A stretch of DNA of 64,000 nt from Bin52 sp965213935 (GTDB taxonomy: Bacteria; Pseudomonadota; Alphaproteobacteria; Thalassobaculales; Thalassobaculaceae). A program made the translations under genes and the position numbers. Below are positions 35,216 to 45,400 of this stretch, one piece after another. Where the stretch lies: NCBI GenBank assembly GCA_965213935.1, contig CBDCAO010000011.1:1-64000 (forward strand), in the 5' to 3' direction. Under the pieces are notes generated by a model. The model did not search any database. It saw only the letters and a list, made by a program, of their open reading frames with translations, and was not told where the DNA came from. Every line of letters begins with the position of its first letter. Position 1 is the first letter of the stretch.

Positions 35216-37320
35216 GCCACCGCCAGGACTTTCCCACGCTGTCGCAGATTCTGACCTGCAGCCGAAGAACGGTGCCGGGATCGTGGTTGTCTGTCTGAGT
35301 TTCGCGGCTGCGGAGCCCCCAGGCGCAAGCGCAGGCCCGGTTTCCGGTCGCCGTGTGGTTCGTTGTGAGGATCCGGGGTCATTCCGGCGGCGCGCTGGAA
35401 CCGCGGGGATGTGTCTGCCTGTCAGGGCCGGGTCAGGGCCGCGACGGCTTCGCTGCGGTTGAGCTGGAGCCGGCGACGGGTTTCGGCGAGGCTTTCCGCC
35501 TCTCGCCGGTTGGCGAAGATGACCGCGAGCGCGATGGTGTTGAGGCTGGCCCGGTTTGCCGGGCCGTGTCCCGTGCGGGTCAGACAGGCGTCCTCGCCGA
35601 AGACGCAGTCTCTCTGGCGATGGTTCAGGTTTTCCACTGCCCAATGTCCGCGGTTCAGTCGAAGCAGGTCGGCCGGCGACGCGGCCCTGGCATCGAGAGA
35701 GGTGATGAGATACGCGGTCTCGATATGGTCCTTCCCGTCCTGTGCACCGGCATGCTTCTTCAGCGGCTCCCGGTAGCGGGTGACGCGGGCGACCTGACTG
35801 ACGCCAGGATAGTTGATGGTGCCCTTGAGCGGGGTCATGACACGGATGGACCGCTGCTCCAGGCGCCCGTGGGCCTTTTCGACATCCTCCTCGAAGTGGC
35901 CGGTGGCGTCCCTCTCCCAGTCGATGCGATCGAGGATGCCGAAGGTTTCCGGAGCGTTGCTCTTGACGGTGAAGACGTAGTCCGCGCGTTCCGTGATCAG
36001 TTTCGCGGTCTTGCGCGTCGTGTGCAGCGCGTCGAGGGTGATCACCTTTGCGCAGATGTCGCTCCGCTCCAGGAGGTCGTGCATGGCCGCCAGTTCGCCT
36101 CCCTTGTCACCGAAGTTCAGGAGCGCAAACGGTGCGCCGGAGGCATGGTCGACAAGCGCCACGGTCTCGTGATGGTCCTCGCCGTTGCGGTTGGCGCCGC
36201 GGATGCGCTTGCCGTCGGCGGCGAGCGCCCGGGCAAGGGGGAGCCGGGGCCGTGACCAGCGCGCGACCACATCCTCCAGCGCCTCGGGATCGACCGACTG
36301 GACGACCCGGTGGATGGTGGACTTCGAGACCGGCTCGCGACGCCCCGTCTTCGGGTTCGTCCATGCGCCGACGGCCTCCAGCTCCGCCTGGGACAGCGAC
36401 CGCGCGAACTGCGCGGCGGCGAGGCAGCCCTTCATGTTGGCGAGTTCGGCAAGCACATGCATCGCGAGCACGCAGGCCACCGTGTGCTTCCTTCCCTGCG
36501 CCCGGCGGAAGTCCGGAACCGCCGCCAGCTCAGCATGCAGGGAGCGCATCGCCCCAGGAGCGCGGGGCGCCAGTTCAGGACTGGCGGGCGGCACCACGTC
36601 ACGCGGCAGCGCCAGCGGGTTCGAAAGCAGCTCACGGGCGTCGGGCCTCAGCGGCGTGACGAAGATCACCTTCGGCTTGCCATGGGGGTCGGTGTAGCGC
36701 CCGTTGGCACGGGCGAACCCCCTGGTCTCGCCCAGCCCCGTCCAGCCCGCCGCCCTGTACATGGTGCCCAGGAAGAACTCCGGATCGCAGAACGTCTCGG
36801 CCAGAAGCACCTTGTGGCCGTGCACCTTCAGCCAGTCGTCGGCGAGCCGCCGCGTCATCCCCGCAAGGAAGCGGGAGGCGAGGTTCGGGAACACGCCGGG
36901 CTGCGAGAGCACCAGGAACCGCGTGTTGTTCGCGATCATCTCAAGGCGCCGGAACTGCTGTTCCGGCTTCCAGCCGGTCCAGCGGTCGCGCGGCTTGCAC
37001 TTGAAGGCGCCGTTCTGCCACGCGGCAAGGCCCAGCCACCGCTCCCCGAAGGTCGCGACATAGCGCAGGCCGCGACCCGCAAGACGGCGAAAGCCCAGAT
37101 AGTGGTGCTCGTCCATCAGCGCGTCCCAGAGCGGACGCTCCTCCGGTCGCGCCAGGCGGACCTCCACCTCGGACAGCACAAACCCTTCGGGAGGGGCTCG
37201 GTGAACCGGGCACGCCTCCATGCGAGTGCGTATCGACATGCCGCAAACGTCGCACAGGGTACGCAGGAACGCCAGAGAAAAACGCTGACAACCCCGTGAC
37301 ACGAAACGCGCGCGTGCAAC
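35216..37320 (-). mobile_element. ISAs1-type element with DruA-like N-terminus
   Basis: One end is suggested by the second, fragmentary copy near 18420-18800: similarity between the copies continues to about 35216 (CCAGGACTTTCCCAC...). The other end, beyond the transposase start, is not defined; no obvious inverted repeat was found, so 37320 is approximate. The element interrupts or abuts a TnpB remnant on its left. Confidence 0.55.
35422..37239 (-). CDS. ISAs1-family transposase fused to an N-terminal DUF4338 (DruA-like) domain
   Basis: A 605-residue two-part protein. Residues about 19-205 form a DUF4338 domain as in DruA of Druantia (DEHHYLG, GLRYVATFGERWLGLAAW, RRLEMIANNTRFLVL, YRAAGWTGLGETRGFARANGRYTDPHGKPKVIFV). 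Residues about 235-605 form a complete ISAs1 transposase: the associated N-terminal part (DFRRAQGRKHTVACVLAM), first D in LAADGKRIRGA, second D in VITLDALHTTRKT, and E in HWAVENLNHRQRDCVFGEDACLTR. The catalytic set is intact. Start ambiguous (37239 or 37302); no strong ribosome-binding site. The reading is a transposase that may use the DUF4338 domain for DNA recognition. Confidence 0.85.
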   Translation of the reverse strand: MSIRTRMEACPVHRAPPEGFVLSEVEVRLARPEERPLWDALMDEHHYLGFRRLAGRGLRYVATFGERWLGLAAWQNGAFKCKPRDRWTGWKPEQQFRRLEMIANNTRFLVLSQPGVFPNLASRFLAGMTRRLADDWLKVHGHKVLLAETFCDPEFFLGTMYRAAGWTGLGETRGFARANGRYTDPHGKPKVIFVTPLRPDARELLSNPLALPRDVVPPASPELAPRAPGAMRSLHAELAAVPDFRRAQGRKHTVACVLAMHVLAELANMKGCLAAAQFARSLSQAELEAVGAWTNPKTGRREPVSKSTIHRVVQSVDPEALEDVVARWSRPRLPLARALAADGKRIRGANRNGEDHHETVALVDHASGAPFALLNFGDKGGELAAMHDLLERSDICAKVITLDALHTTRKTAKLITERADYVFTVKSNAPETFGILDRIDWERDATGHFEEDVEKAHGRLEQRSIRVMTPLKGTINYPGVSQVARVTRYREPLKKHAGAQDGKDHIETAYLITSLDARAASPADLLRLNRGHWAVENLNHRQRDCVFGEDACLTRTGHGPANRASLNTIALAVIFANRREAESLAETRRRLQLNRSEAVAALTRP

Positions 37321-37346
37321 GCGAGAATACCCGACGTCAACAAAAA

Positions 37347-37840
37347 TCAGACGGATTCAGCGTGGGACGCCCCTGGCGCCACCGCGGCCTCGAGCTGGCG
37401 GATCATATCCTGGCTGTCCGCGAACACCCTCAAGTCCGTTCCCGAACCGCTGCGCAGTTCTGCACATTCCCGACCTGGCCCCGGACGAACTTCAGGCGGT
37501 TGCACGGCGCCGGGGAGAGGCCATGGGACTGTCGGCGCCGGCAGTCGAGGCCGTGTCCCTCGCACTCGCCCGTGCGCAGAAGACACGCCTCGCGCCGTTC
37601 GGCCTGCGCGACGTATTCCGCATGCTGGAGCGGGCGGATGTGCTTGCCAACCAGCCGACGGTGCATGAGGTCGCCGTGATGGACGACGAACGCCTGTGCG
37701 AGCTGATCACCCTGTCTGATTTCGGGCAGCTCGCGGGACTGTCCCGTGAAGCCGTCCTGAACACCATGGACGACGACCTGGCACCCGAGGTCGACAATCT
37801 CTGCAGCCTGCCCGTGCTGGTGCTGCGCTGCTGCCGGACG
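37347..37840 (+). pseudogene. decayed unknown gene
   Basis: A coding-like stretch is seen in one frame up to about 37435 (HRGLELADHILAVREHPQV) and continues after a frameshift as CAVLHIPDLAPDELQAVARRR, GLSAPAVEAVSLALARAQKTR and DERLCELITLSDFGQLAGLS. I do not recognise it. The frame stays open further but the composition after about 37840 no longer looks coding. The antisense strand also has a plausible short tail (DLRVFADSQDMIRQLEAA), so orientation is not secure. Confidence 0.3.
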
Positions 37841-38929
37841 CAGCAGCGCGTGCCGAGATGCGCGTCAGGTCCCGGGTGCCGCACGTTCCGGACCCGACCC
37901 CGAGCTGGCATCGCCGTCGCCGTTCGACTGACGGGCTCCGGCCGGATCGCGCCCGTCATTGCGCGAACAGGGCGGAACACGGCGCGAACCGGAGCCGACC
38001 GCTGCCGTGACGCCTCGCCTGATCCTGTCACGCCGGCGCCAGGGAGACCTGTGTCGAGGGGACGGCAGGGGGAAGGGGGTGGAGGTGCTGCAGGTCGGAG
38101 CCGCGGCGTCTCATCGGGCAGCGCCGGGAGCGGTGGCATCAGGCAGGCGCGTGGGGTGTGCAAGCCAGACTCCGAATGGAGTCCGATGGGCGCTCGGGCC
38201 CATCACACCATCACCGGCCGAAACCGCCGCTGCCGCAAGGGGTTGGAGCCCTCGCGGCGCTTGAGCGAGACGACCGGGCCGCAGTCTCCGAGCGCGTTCC
38301 GCATCGCCTTCCGTCGTCAGAGGTAACAGAACGGGGGGTGGTGCGCAAACCGGCGGGGGTGGATTTCACACACTGCGCACCGACGGTCCGGCGGTGCAGT
38401 CGCAGCGCACCCGTTACCGCATCTCAGCGCGAGCCGTTGCACCTGTTACCGCAGCGCCGGCGCCGCCGATGCAAGCACGTGTGCGCACGCCGCCACCATT
38501 CTTCACTCGTTACCCCTGCGCCCACATGGACCGATCGTGTCACGGTTGCTGCTGGTCGGCACCGACGTCAAGCGAAACACCGGTTGCGCCCGTGCAAGCG
38601 ATACAATCATGCATCCGTTCCGGGAGATGGACCATTACCTGTTGGCTCTGCCCCCCCTTCGTCTTGCAGATCCAGGAACGGCTGGTCGAGAGCGCGAAGA
38701 ACCTGCAGCGCGAGCTTCGCGAAGGCGGTGCCGGCCAGGCGGCACGTTATCGAGGTCGGCCGGGGCGGTTCCGCGCGGACGGGGCGTGCAAGGCGCGATA
38801 CCGGGCGCGGTATGACACGGTCGGGCAGCTTGCCCTTTCCGCCGCATCTGCATTACGGTTATCCACAAGAAGGCGATGGGATACTGGCGCCGGTGTGGGC
38901 AGCGCCTCGCGACAGGTCAGGAGGTGACC
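37841..38929. other. low-information stretch before the repeat locus
   Basis: About 1.1 kb without a gene I can support. A fragment near 38665-38760 reads QERLVESAKNLQRELREGG in the plus direction, but no start, stop or family supports it. It ends with the strong ribosome-binding site of the leader ORF. Confidence 0.3.
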
Positions 38930-39361
38930 ATGAACGGCATCTTGAACGGCGGTCGCTCGATGGTGCAATGGCTGGGGTCGGTGTTGGGCACCGCGGATCC
39001 GGCCCGCGGCACGAACGCCACTTTCGACAGGGTCGGGACGGCGGTTTCCGCCGTGCCCGGGGGCCGGTCTGCCCGCCTGGCGATTTCGAGCTTGACAAGG
39101 GCTGAGGGGACTCCCCTCAGTATAATCGCCGGATCGCCGGATCGCCGGATCGCCGGATCGCCGGATCGCCGGATCGCCGGATCGCCGGATCGCCGGATCG
39201 CCGGATCGCCGGATCGCCGGATCGCCGGATCGCCGGATCGCCGGATCGCCGGATCGCCGGATCGCCGGATCGCCGGATCGCCGGATCGCCGGATCGCCGG
39301 ATCGCCGGATCGCCGGATCGCCGGATCGCGCTTCCTGCGTCTTCATGGTGGCGCCGCCTAA
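38930..39361 (+). CDS. leader ORF running through the octanucleotide repeat (OFF-phase start of the giant autotransporter)
   Basis: The ATG at 38930 has an almost ideal Shine-Dalgarno, AGGAGGTGACC. The product has 143 residues: a unique start MNGILNGGRSMVQWLGSVLG, about 65 residues up to the repeat, then eight perfect IAGSPDRR octapeptides encoded by the 8-bp repeat, and AGSRFLRLHGGAA before TAA at 39359-39361. Because 8 is not a multiple of 3, each change of one repeat unit moves the downstream frame. With one unit fewer (24) or two more (27) the same start reads on without a stop into the 2140-codon frame beginning at 39499. I therefore read this as the true N-terminus of that gene in an OFF state. 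A free-standing peptide is the alternative. Confidence 0.7.
   Translation: MNGILNGGRSMVQWLGSVLGTADPARGTNATFDRVGTAVSAVPGGRSARLAISSLTRAEGTPLSIIAGSPDRRIAGSPDRRIAGSPDRRIAGSPDRRIAGSPDRRIAGSPDRRIAGSPDRRIAGSPDRRIAGSRFLRLHGGAA
39092..39126 (+). promoter_or_regulatory. TTGACA - hairpin - TATAAT arrangement abutting the repeat
   Basis: TTGACA (39092-39097) and TATAAT (39121-39126) are both exact sigma-70 hexamers but 23 bp apart, which is too long for a normal promoter. The spacer contains a perfect 8-bp inverted repeat with a 3-base loop (CTGAGGGG ACT CCCCTCAG, 39102-39120). The last bases of TATAAT are already the first bases of the repeat array. It may be a regulated promoter, or simply coding sequence of the leader ORF. 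Confidence 0.3.
39125..39329 (+). repeat. 8-bp tandem repeat (ATCGCCGG), 25 perfect copies plus 5 bases
   Basis: The unit ATCGCCGG runs without a mismatch from 39125 to 39324 and continues ATCGC to 39329. All three forward frames through it are open and read the same octapeptide in rotation (IAGSPDRR), and the reverse strand is open as well. Octanucleotide arrays of this length are typical substrates of slipped-strand mispairing. It is not a CRISPR: there are no spacers. Confidence 0.97.
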
Positions 39362-39498
39362 GGCGCTCCGCCTCCCGGCCTGAATCTTCTGCTTCTACCG
39401 GCGGTCGTTCCGACACCTGCCGGCCCGCTTCTTCCCCCGACAGCTTCGCTCCCTCTTCCGCCCGCGCCGCGGCGGATTCCCGTCCTGCCGCCCGCGGT

Positions 39499-42400
39499 GT
39501 GTGGCGCGGCTTGCTCTCGGCCCTGCCGGTCCTGGCGCTGCTGTTCGGCCTCGCCGCCCCAGTTGCCGCGCAGACGCCGACCGTGCCGACGCTCAAGGTC
39601 GAGATACCGACCGTCACCGAAGGCGAGACCGGCACCATCAAGCTCACCCTGAGCCACGCGTCGAGCCAGTCGATCGGTGTCACGGCTAGCAGCAGCGTAT
39701 TAGGCGCTTGCGGGGTCGGCATTACCTGCCCGCAAGACACGGCCGCGGCGGGCAACGCCGACTTTTCCCTCACCGGGATAACGATAACCTTCGCTCCCGG
39801 CGAGACGGAGAAGACCGCTTCCTTCACCACGACCGACGACGGCACGTCGGAGCCGACCGAGGTGTTCCTGTTGATTGTTGGCGGTTTAACTACCTCCGAA
39901 GCCACAATCGACCTCAGTACGCCGCCCGACGGCACAGCTCTTGCAGCTCCATATTGGTTCGTCCGCATCCAGGACAACGACAACCCGGCGAACCCGAACG
40001 TCACGATCGCCCCCGACACGTCGCCGGTGACGGAGGGGACAGCTGCGACCTTCACGGTGACGGCGACGCCGGCGCCCACTGCGGCGACGTTGGTCTCGGT
40101 GGCGGTGACGGAGGACACGAGCGGCGGTCAGGATTTCGTGGCGCCGAGCAACGAGATTACGCACACGGTGTCCATTCCGGCGTCGGGCAGTCCGGGCGCA
40201 GGCTCGGGCACGCTCACCATCCCGACGGTGGGCGACACCACCCAGGAGCCGCATGGCGCGGTGACGGCGACAGTATCGAGCGGCACCGGCTACACGGTGG
40301 GCAACTCGTCATCGGCGACCGTGACGGTGCACGACGACGACGGGCCCCCGGAGATCTCGGTGTCGCTGCCGATCAGCGAGGGCGAGAGCCGCTCGGACGC
40401 GGGCGAGAAGAAGGTCCCGGAGAGCGAGGGCGGGGTCGGCATCGGCTTCAACCTTGCCGCCAACCAGCCGCTGCCGAGCGCCCTGACGGTGTGTGTGCGG
40501 GTGACCGAGAGCGGCGGCGACCGGGTGGCCTCGGGCAGCGAGGGCATCCAGACGGTGAACATGCCGAGCAGCGTCACCAACGGCTCGGGCACCCATACGC
40601 TCACCTGGACCAACACCGCCGCGGACGATCAGGACAGCAGCGTCACCGTCGAGGCGGTGGCGCCAAGCACCGCGGGCTGCTCGGCGGCCAACGACAGCTA
40701 CACGGTGTCGTCGAGCGACGCCTCCGACAAGCTGCTCATCCAGGACGACGAGAACACCACCGTCGAGCTCACGGCCTCGGACCCGACCATGACCGAGGGC
40801 GACGCCTCGGACACGGCGACCCTCACGGTCGCGCTGTCGCGCCGACTCTATGCCGGCGAGACCATCGGCGTGCCGATCGCGCTGGCGAGCGCCACCGGGG
40901 CGCGGCTGCCGGGGAGCGTGGACGGCGGCAGCACCGCCAACCACGACTTCACGGTCGGGGCCGCGGCGGGGAGCGGGCACAGCGGGGTGACGCTGACGAA
41001 CGCGTTGACGGCGAACCCGCGGGTGGTCTTCACCGGCCACGACACGAACACGGTGCAGACGGCGACGGTGACGCTGACCCCGGTGGCGAACCGCGACGAC
41101 GGTGACGCGGCCCACGAGACGATCACCGCGACGCTGACCTCGCTCGGCCTGCTGGACACGACGGTAAGCGGCGTGGCGGCGCATTCCTCGAACAGCGCGG
41201 CGACCCTGTCGCTGGAGGACGACGAGGCGCCGCCGCCGCCGGTGACATGCTCCGCCCAGAACCCCATCTTCAATGATACCAGCCTTCGCATCCTCGAGAC
41301 CGGCGAAACGACCTATTGCGTGCGCCTGACGACCGCCCCGTCCGGCGGTGACACCACCGTCACCATCGGCAGGATTGGCGGGGGCGCGACCGTCAGTCCC
41401 GCGTCGCTCACGTTCACGTCATCGAATTACGAAACACCCCAGCAGGTAACGGTGACCGGCATGGATGAGCCCGGTTCGCATCGGAATCGCACGACGCAGT
41501 TGACCCACACGGCCAGCGGCGGTGGCCTGAACGGGAACCTGGGCAACGTCCAGGTAGAGGTGGACGACGCGCCCGAGGTCGAGGCGTATTGGTACATCAA
41601 GGGCGGCGCGGGCGGCGTGCGGATCCGGCGACCGCATACGATAACGTCAACGCGCGGGCTGACGGCGTGGCAGAACGCGGCACCCGGCGACAGGATATCC
41701 TATGCCGTGCGCCTGTCGAACCGCCCGGCGCCGGGCGGCACGGTGACCGTGACGGCGACGGTGCCTTCGGACAAGCGGAACCTCGTCGGCCTGTCGCTGA
41801 CCGAAGGCGGCACGGCGCAAGACACGGTGACGGTGGAGTTCAAGGACCGCAGTCCCGGCGCAGGCACGGGCTGCAGCAACTGGTTCGGCCATCAAGCGCA
41901 TCAATACTTCGACAGCCACGGCAACACGCGGACAGTGTCGGGCCGGCAGCCGAGCGAGAGCTACGACGGCACGCCGGACACGCCCTGGGAGTGCTGGCGC
42001 ATGATTTATGTGGTCCGCAAGGACGCCTCGCGGAACATCGACGACACCTGCGCCGACATCACCCACACCGCCACAGGCGGCGGCGTGCGCAAGGTCACGG
42101 TCGATACGATCCGCGCCCATGTAAGGAACCCGGGGCGCAACAGACGGGGGTCAAGAGGTTACAATAGCCAGTGCCGCAACCTGAACGGCAACACGGTCTC
42201 CGCACCCGCCCTTGCCGCCCCGGCGCCCACCGAGGCGGTGGCCAACCTGCAGGTGACGGCGGTGGACGACACCAGCGCCAGCGTCACCTGGGACGCGGTG
42301 GAGCATGCCACCTCCTATGACGTGTCGTGGAGTGCCGAGAGCAGCGACTCGCTGAACGCTTCCGCCGGCGACCTGCCCGGCGTGACGGGCACCACGACCA

Positions 42401-45400
42401 CCGTCGACCACGGCGCCCCGGTGCCGATGACGCTGACGGTCACGGTGACGCCGGAATATGTCGACAAGAACGGCGACACGCAGCAGCTGGCGAGCCTCGC
42501 CGGCACGGCAACCCTCGCGGTGGGGCCGGGCAGCGACGCGCTGAGCGCCAGTGCCGAGAGCACGGACAGCCCGGCGCCGGCCTGCGTCTCCGACGCCCTG
42601 CTGGCCGAAGTCCGGACCGCTGCGGGCGAGACCTGGCGCTCGCCGGGCCATGTCGAGCGCTGGAGCCGGGTGCTTGCCGCCTTCGGGGAGAGCAACGCCT
42701 GGAGCAGCAACCCGATGACCGTCGCCGAGGCGCAGGCGCAGGCGGATCGCGGCCTTCAGCGCTGGGCGCCGGTGGCGCCGGCGCTCGAATGCCTGGAGAA
42801 GGAGCCGGCAGAGGCACAGGCAGAGCCGCAACAGGCGGTTCCGGCGATTACCGTGACCGCCGGTGCGGCGGTGACGGAAGGCACGGCGGCGGGCTTCACG
42901 CTCAAGGCGGACCCGGCGCCGGCGGAAGAGCTCGCGGTGACGGTGGCGGTCGCGCAGACCGGCGCCATTGCCGACGCCTCGGCAATCGGCGAGCGCATGG
43001 TGACGATCCCGGCCGGGAAGGTGGAGGCGGCCTTCACGGTGGCGACGCTGGCCGACGAGGCCGACGAGCCGGCGGGCGCTGTGGTGGCGACGGTGTCGGA
43101 CGGCGCCGGCTATACGGTGGACGATGAGAGCAAGAGCGCAAGCGTGGCCGTGGCGGACGACGATGCCACCACGCTTGTGCTGACGGCGCCGGCGGGCGAC
43201 CTGCCCGAGGCGTCGGGTAGCAAGACGCTGACGCTGACGCTCGGGCGCGCGCTGGTCGAGGGCGAGAGCCTCGCGGTGCCGCTGGCCTTTGCCGGCACGG
43301 CGACGCTGGGTGCCGACTACACGCTGGCCGCGCCGGAGACGGCGCCCGCGGGCGTGACCTATGCCAACCTCGCGGGAACCGATCCCAAGAGCCCGCCGAC
43401 GGTGACCTTCGCCGGTGCTGCGGGGCGCAAGTCGGCGACGGTGGCGACGCTGGTACTGGCGACGGTGGCGGACAGCGTGGCCGAGGGCGAGCAGGAGACG
43501 GTGACGGTGAAGCCGGGCACGCCGGTCGCGACCGGCCTCGGCGGCGGGGCGGCGGCCTCGGGCGCGGTGGGCTTCGCCATCCTGGAGCCGCCGCCGGAGA
43601 TCGCGATCGCGGCGAAGACCGGGACCGTGGCGGAGGGCGCGGATGCCGCCTTCACCCTGACGGCGAGCCGGGCGCCCGGCGCGGACCTGACGGTCAGGCT
43701 CACGGTCTCGGAGGCCGACGGCAGCGACTTCGTGGCGGCCGAGCATGAGGGGACCGCCACGGCGACCATTGCCAAGGGCGAGACAGAGGCCACCTTTACG
43801 GTGCCGACGGTGAATGATGTGGCGGACGAGCCCGACGGGGCGGTGACGGCGACCCTTGCCGGGGACGGCGAGAAGGGGCTCCTCTACACGGTGGCAGCGG
43901 CGCCGCTGGATGCGGCCTCCGTGAAGGTGACCGACGACGATGCGGCGGCGATGGCCCCGACCTTCTCGGTCGGCGACGAGACCGCGAACGAGGATGTCGG
44001 GCTGATGCATTTCACGGTGCGGCTCGATCGGGCCGTGCAGCGGACGGTGAAGGTGACCGTGACGGCGCGCGAGGCGAGCCCGGTCTCGGCCCGGTATGGC
44101 GAGGACTATTACTGGTGGTGGCCGGACGGGCTCGCACTCACCTTCCATCCGGGCCAGACCGAGAAGAAGATGTGGGTCTATGTCTACAACGACAATCACG
44201 ACGAGGACCCGGAGACCTTCGAGGTGGCGCTGTCGCGGCCGACGGGGGGTGCTGCGATCGGCGACGGTGTTGCGGTGGGCACGATCGTCAATGACGACCC
44301 GATGCCGGCGGCGTGGCTGGCGCGGTTCGGGCGGGCGGCGGCGGAGCAGGCGCTGGACGGCATCGCCGGGCGCATCGCGGCCCCGCGCAGCGCCGGGATG
44401 CAGGGCTCGATCGCCGGACAGGCGCTGAACCTCGATCCCGGATCCACCGGATCGCAGTCCGGGACGGGCGGCGGTTCCGACGGGCTGGGCGGCTCGACCC
44501 CCGGCATCGCGTCCGGCAATGACCTGCTGGCGCAATCCGATGTCGCGCGCGCCTTCGGCGCTTCCACCGGCCATTTCGGTACCGGCGGCACCGGCCATGA
44601 CGCTCACGGCTTCGGCTTCGACAGCAGCGGCGCTGGGGCGCAGGCCTGGTCCATGACGGCGCGCGAGGTGCTGCTCGGCAGCAGCTTCACGGCGACGGGT
44701 GAGAAGGACGGCACGGGCGGGAGTCTCGCCTTCTGGGGCCGGGCGGCGCAGTCGAGCTTCGACGGTCGCGAGGGGACGTTCTCGCTCGAGGGCGAAGCGA
44801 CCACGGCGACGTTGGGGGCCGACTATGCGCGTGGCAAGTGGCTGGTCGGCATGGCGCTGATGCAGAGCAGCGGCGAAGGCAGCTACCGGGATGCCGACCC
44901 CGGCGGGAATGTCTGCGCCGACCTCGACATGGACGGCGTGGATCCGCCGCCGGACCTGTGCAATGGCGCCGTGCGGAATGGCGACGGCGAGGTCGAGGCG
45001 ACGCTGACGGCGGCGGTGCCCTATGCCGCCATCCAGGCGTCCGAGTGGATGAAGCTGTGGGGCGCGGCGGGCTCCGGCACCGGCGAGGTGACGCTCAAGC
45101 CGGAGGTCGGCGGCAGGGCGCTCGGTTCCGACATCTCCTGGACGATGGCGGCGATGGGCCTGCGCAGCGACGTGATCGCGCCGCCGAAGGAGGGCAGCGG
45201 CCCGACCCTGGCGGTGACCTCGGACGCGCTGTGGGCGCGGACCAGCTCGGACAAGACGCATGAACTGGCGGCGTCGGACTCCGACGTGACGCGGCTGCGG
45301 CTCGGTCTGCAGGGTGGTTACCGCATCGCCACCGAGGGCGGCGGCCATGTGACGCCGAAGCTGGAAATAGGCGCACGCCATGACGGCGGCGATGCGGAGA

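Noticed and set aside
38859..38867. TTATCCACA, a perfect DnaA box
   Set aside because: A single 9-mer is expected by chance in about half of windows of this size; no cluster, no AT-rich unwinding region, no dnaA nearby.
39125..39329. CRISPR-like array
   Set aside because: Head-to-tail 8-bp units with no spacers, no cas genes anywhere in the window.
39117..40118. Minus-strand frame with an AIRRSGDP octapeptide repeat
   Set aside because: Any frame through the 8-bp array gives an octapeptide repeat. It has no ribosome-binding site and overlaps the giant gene antisense.
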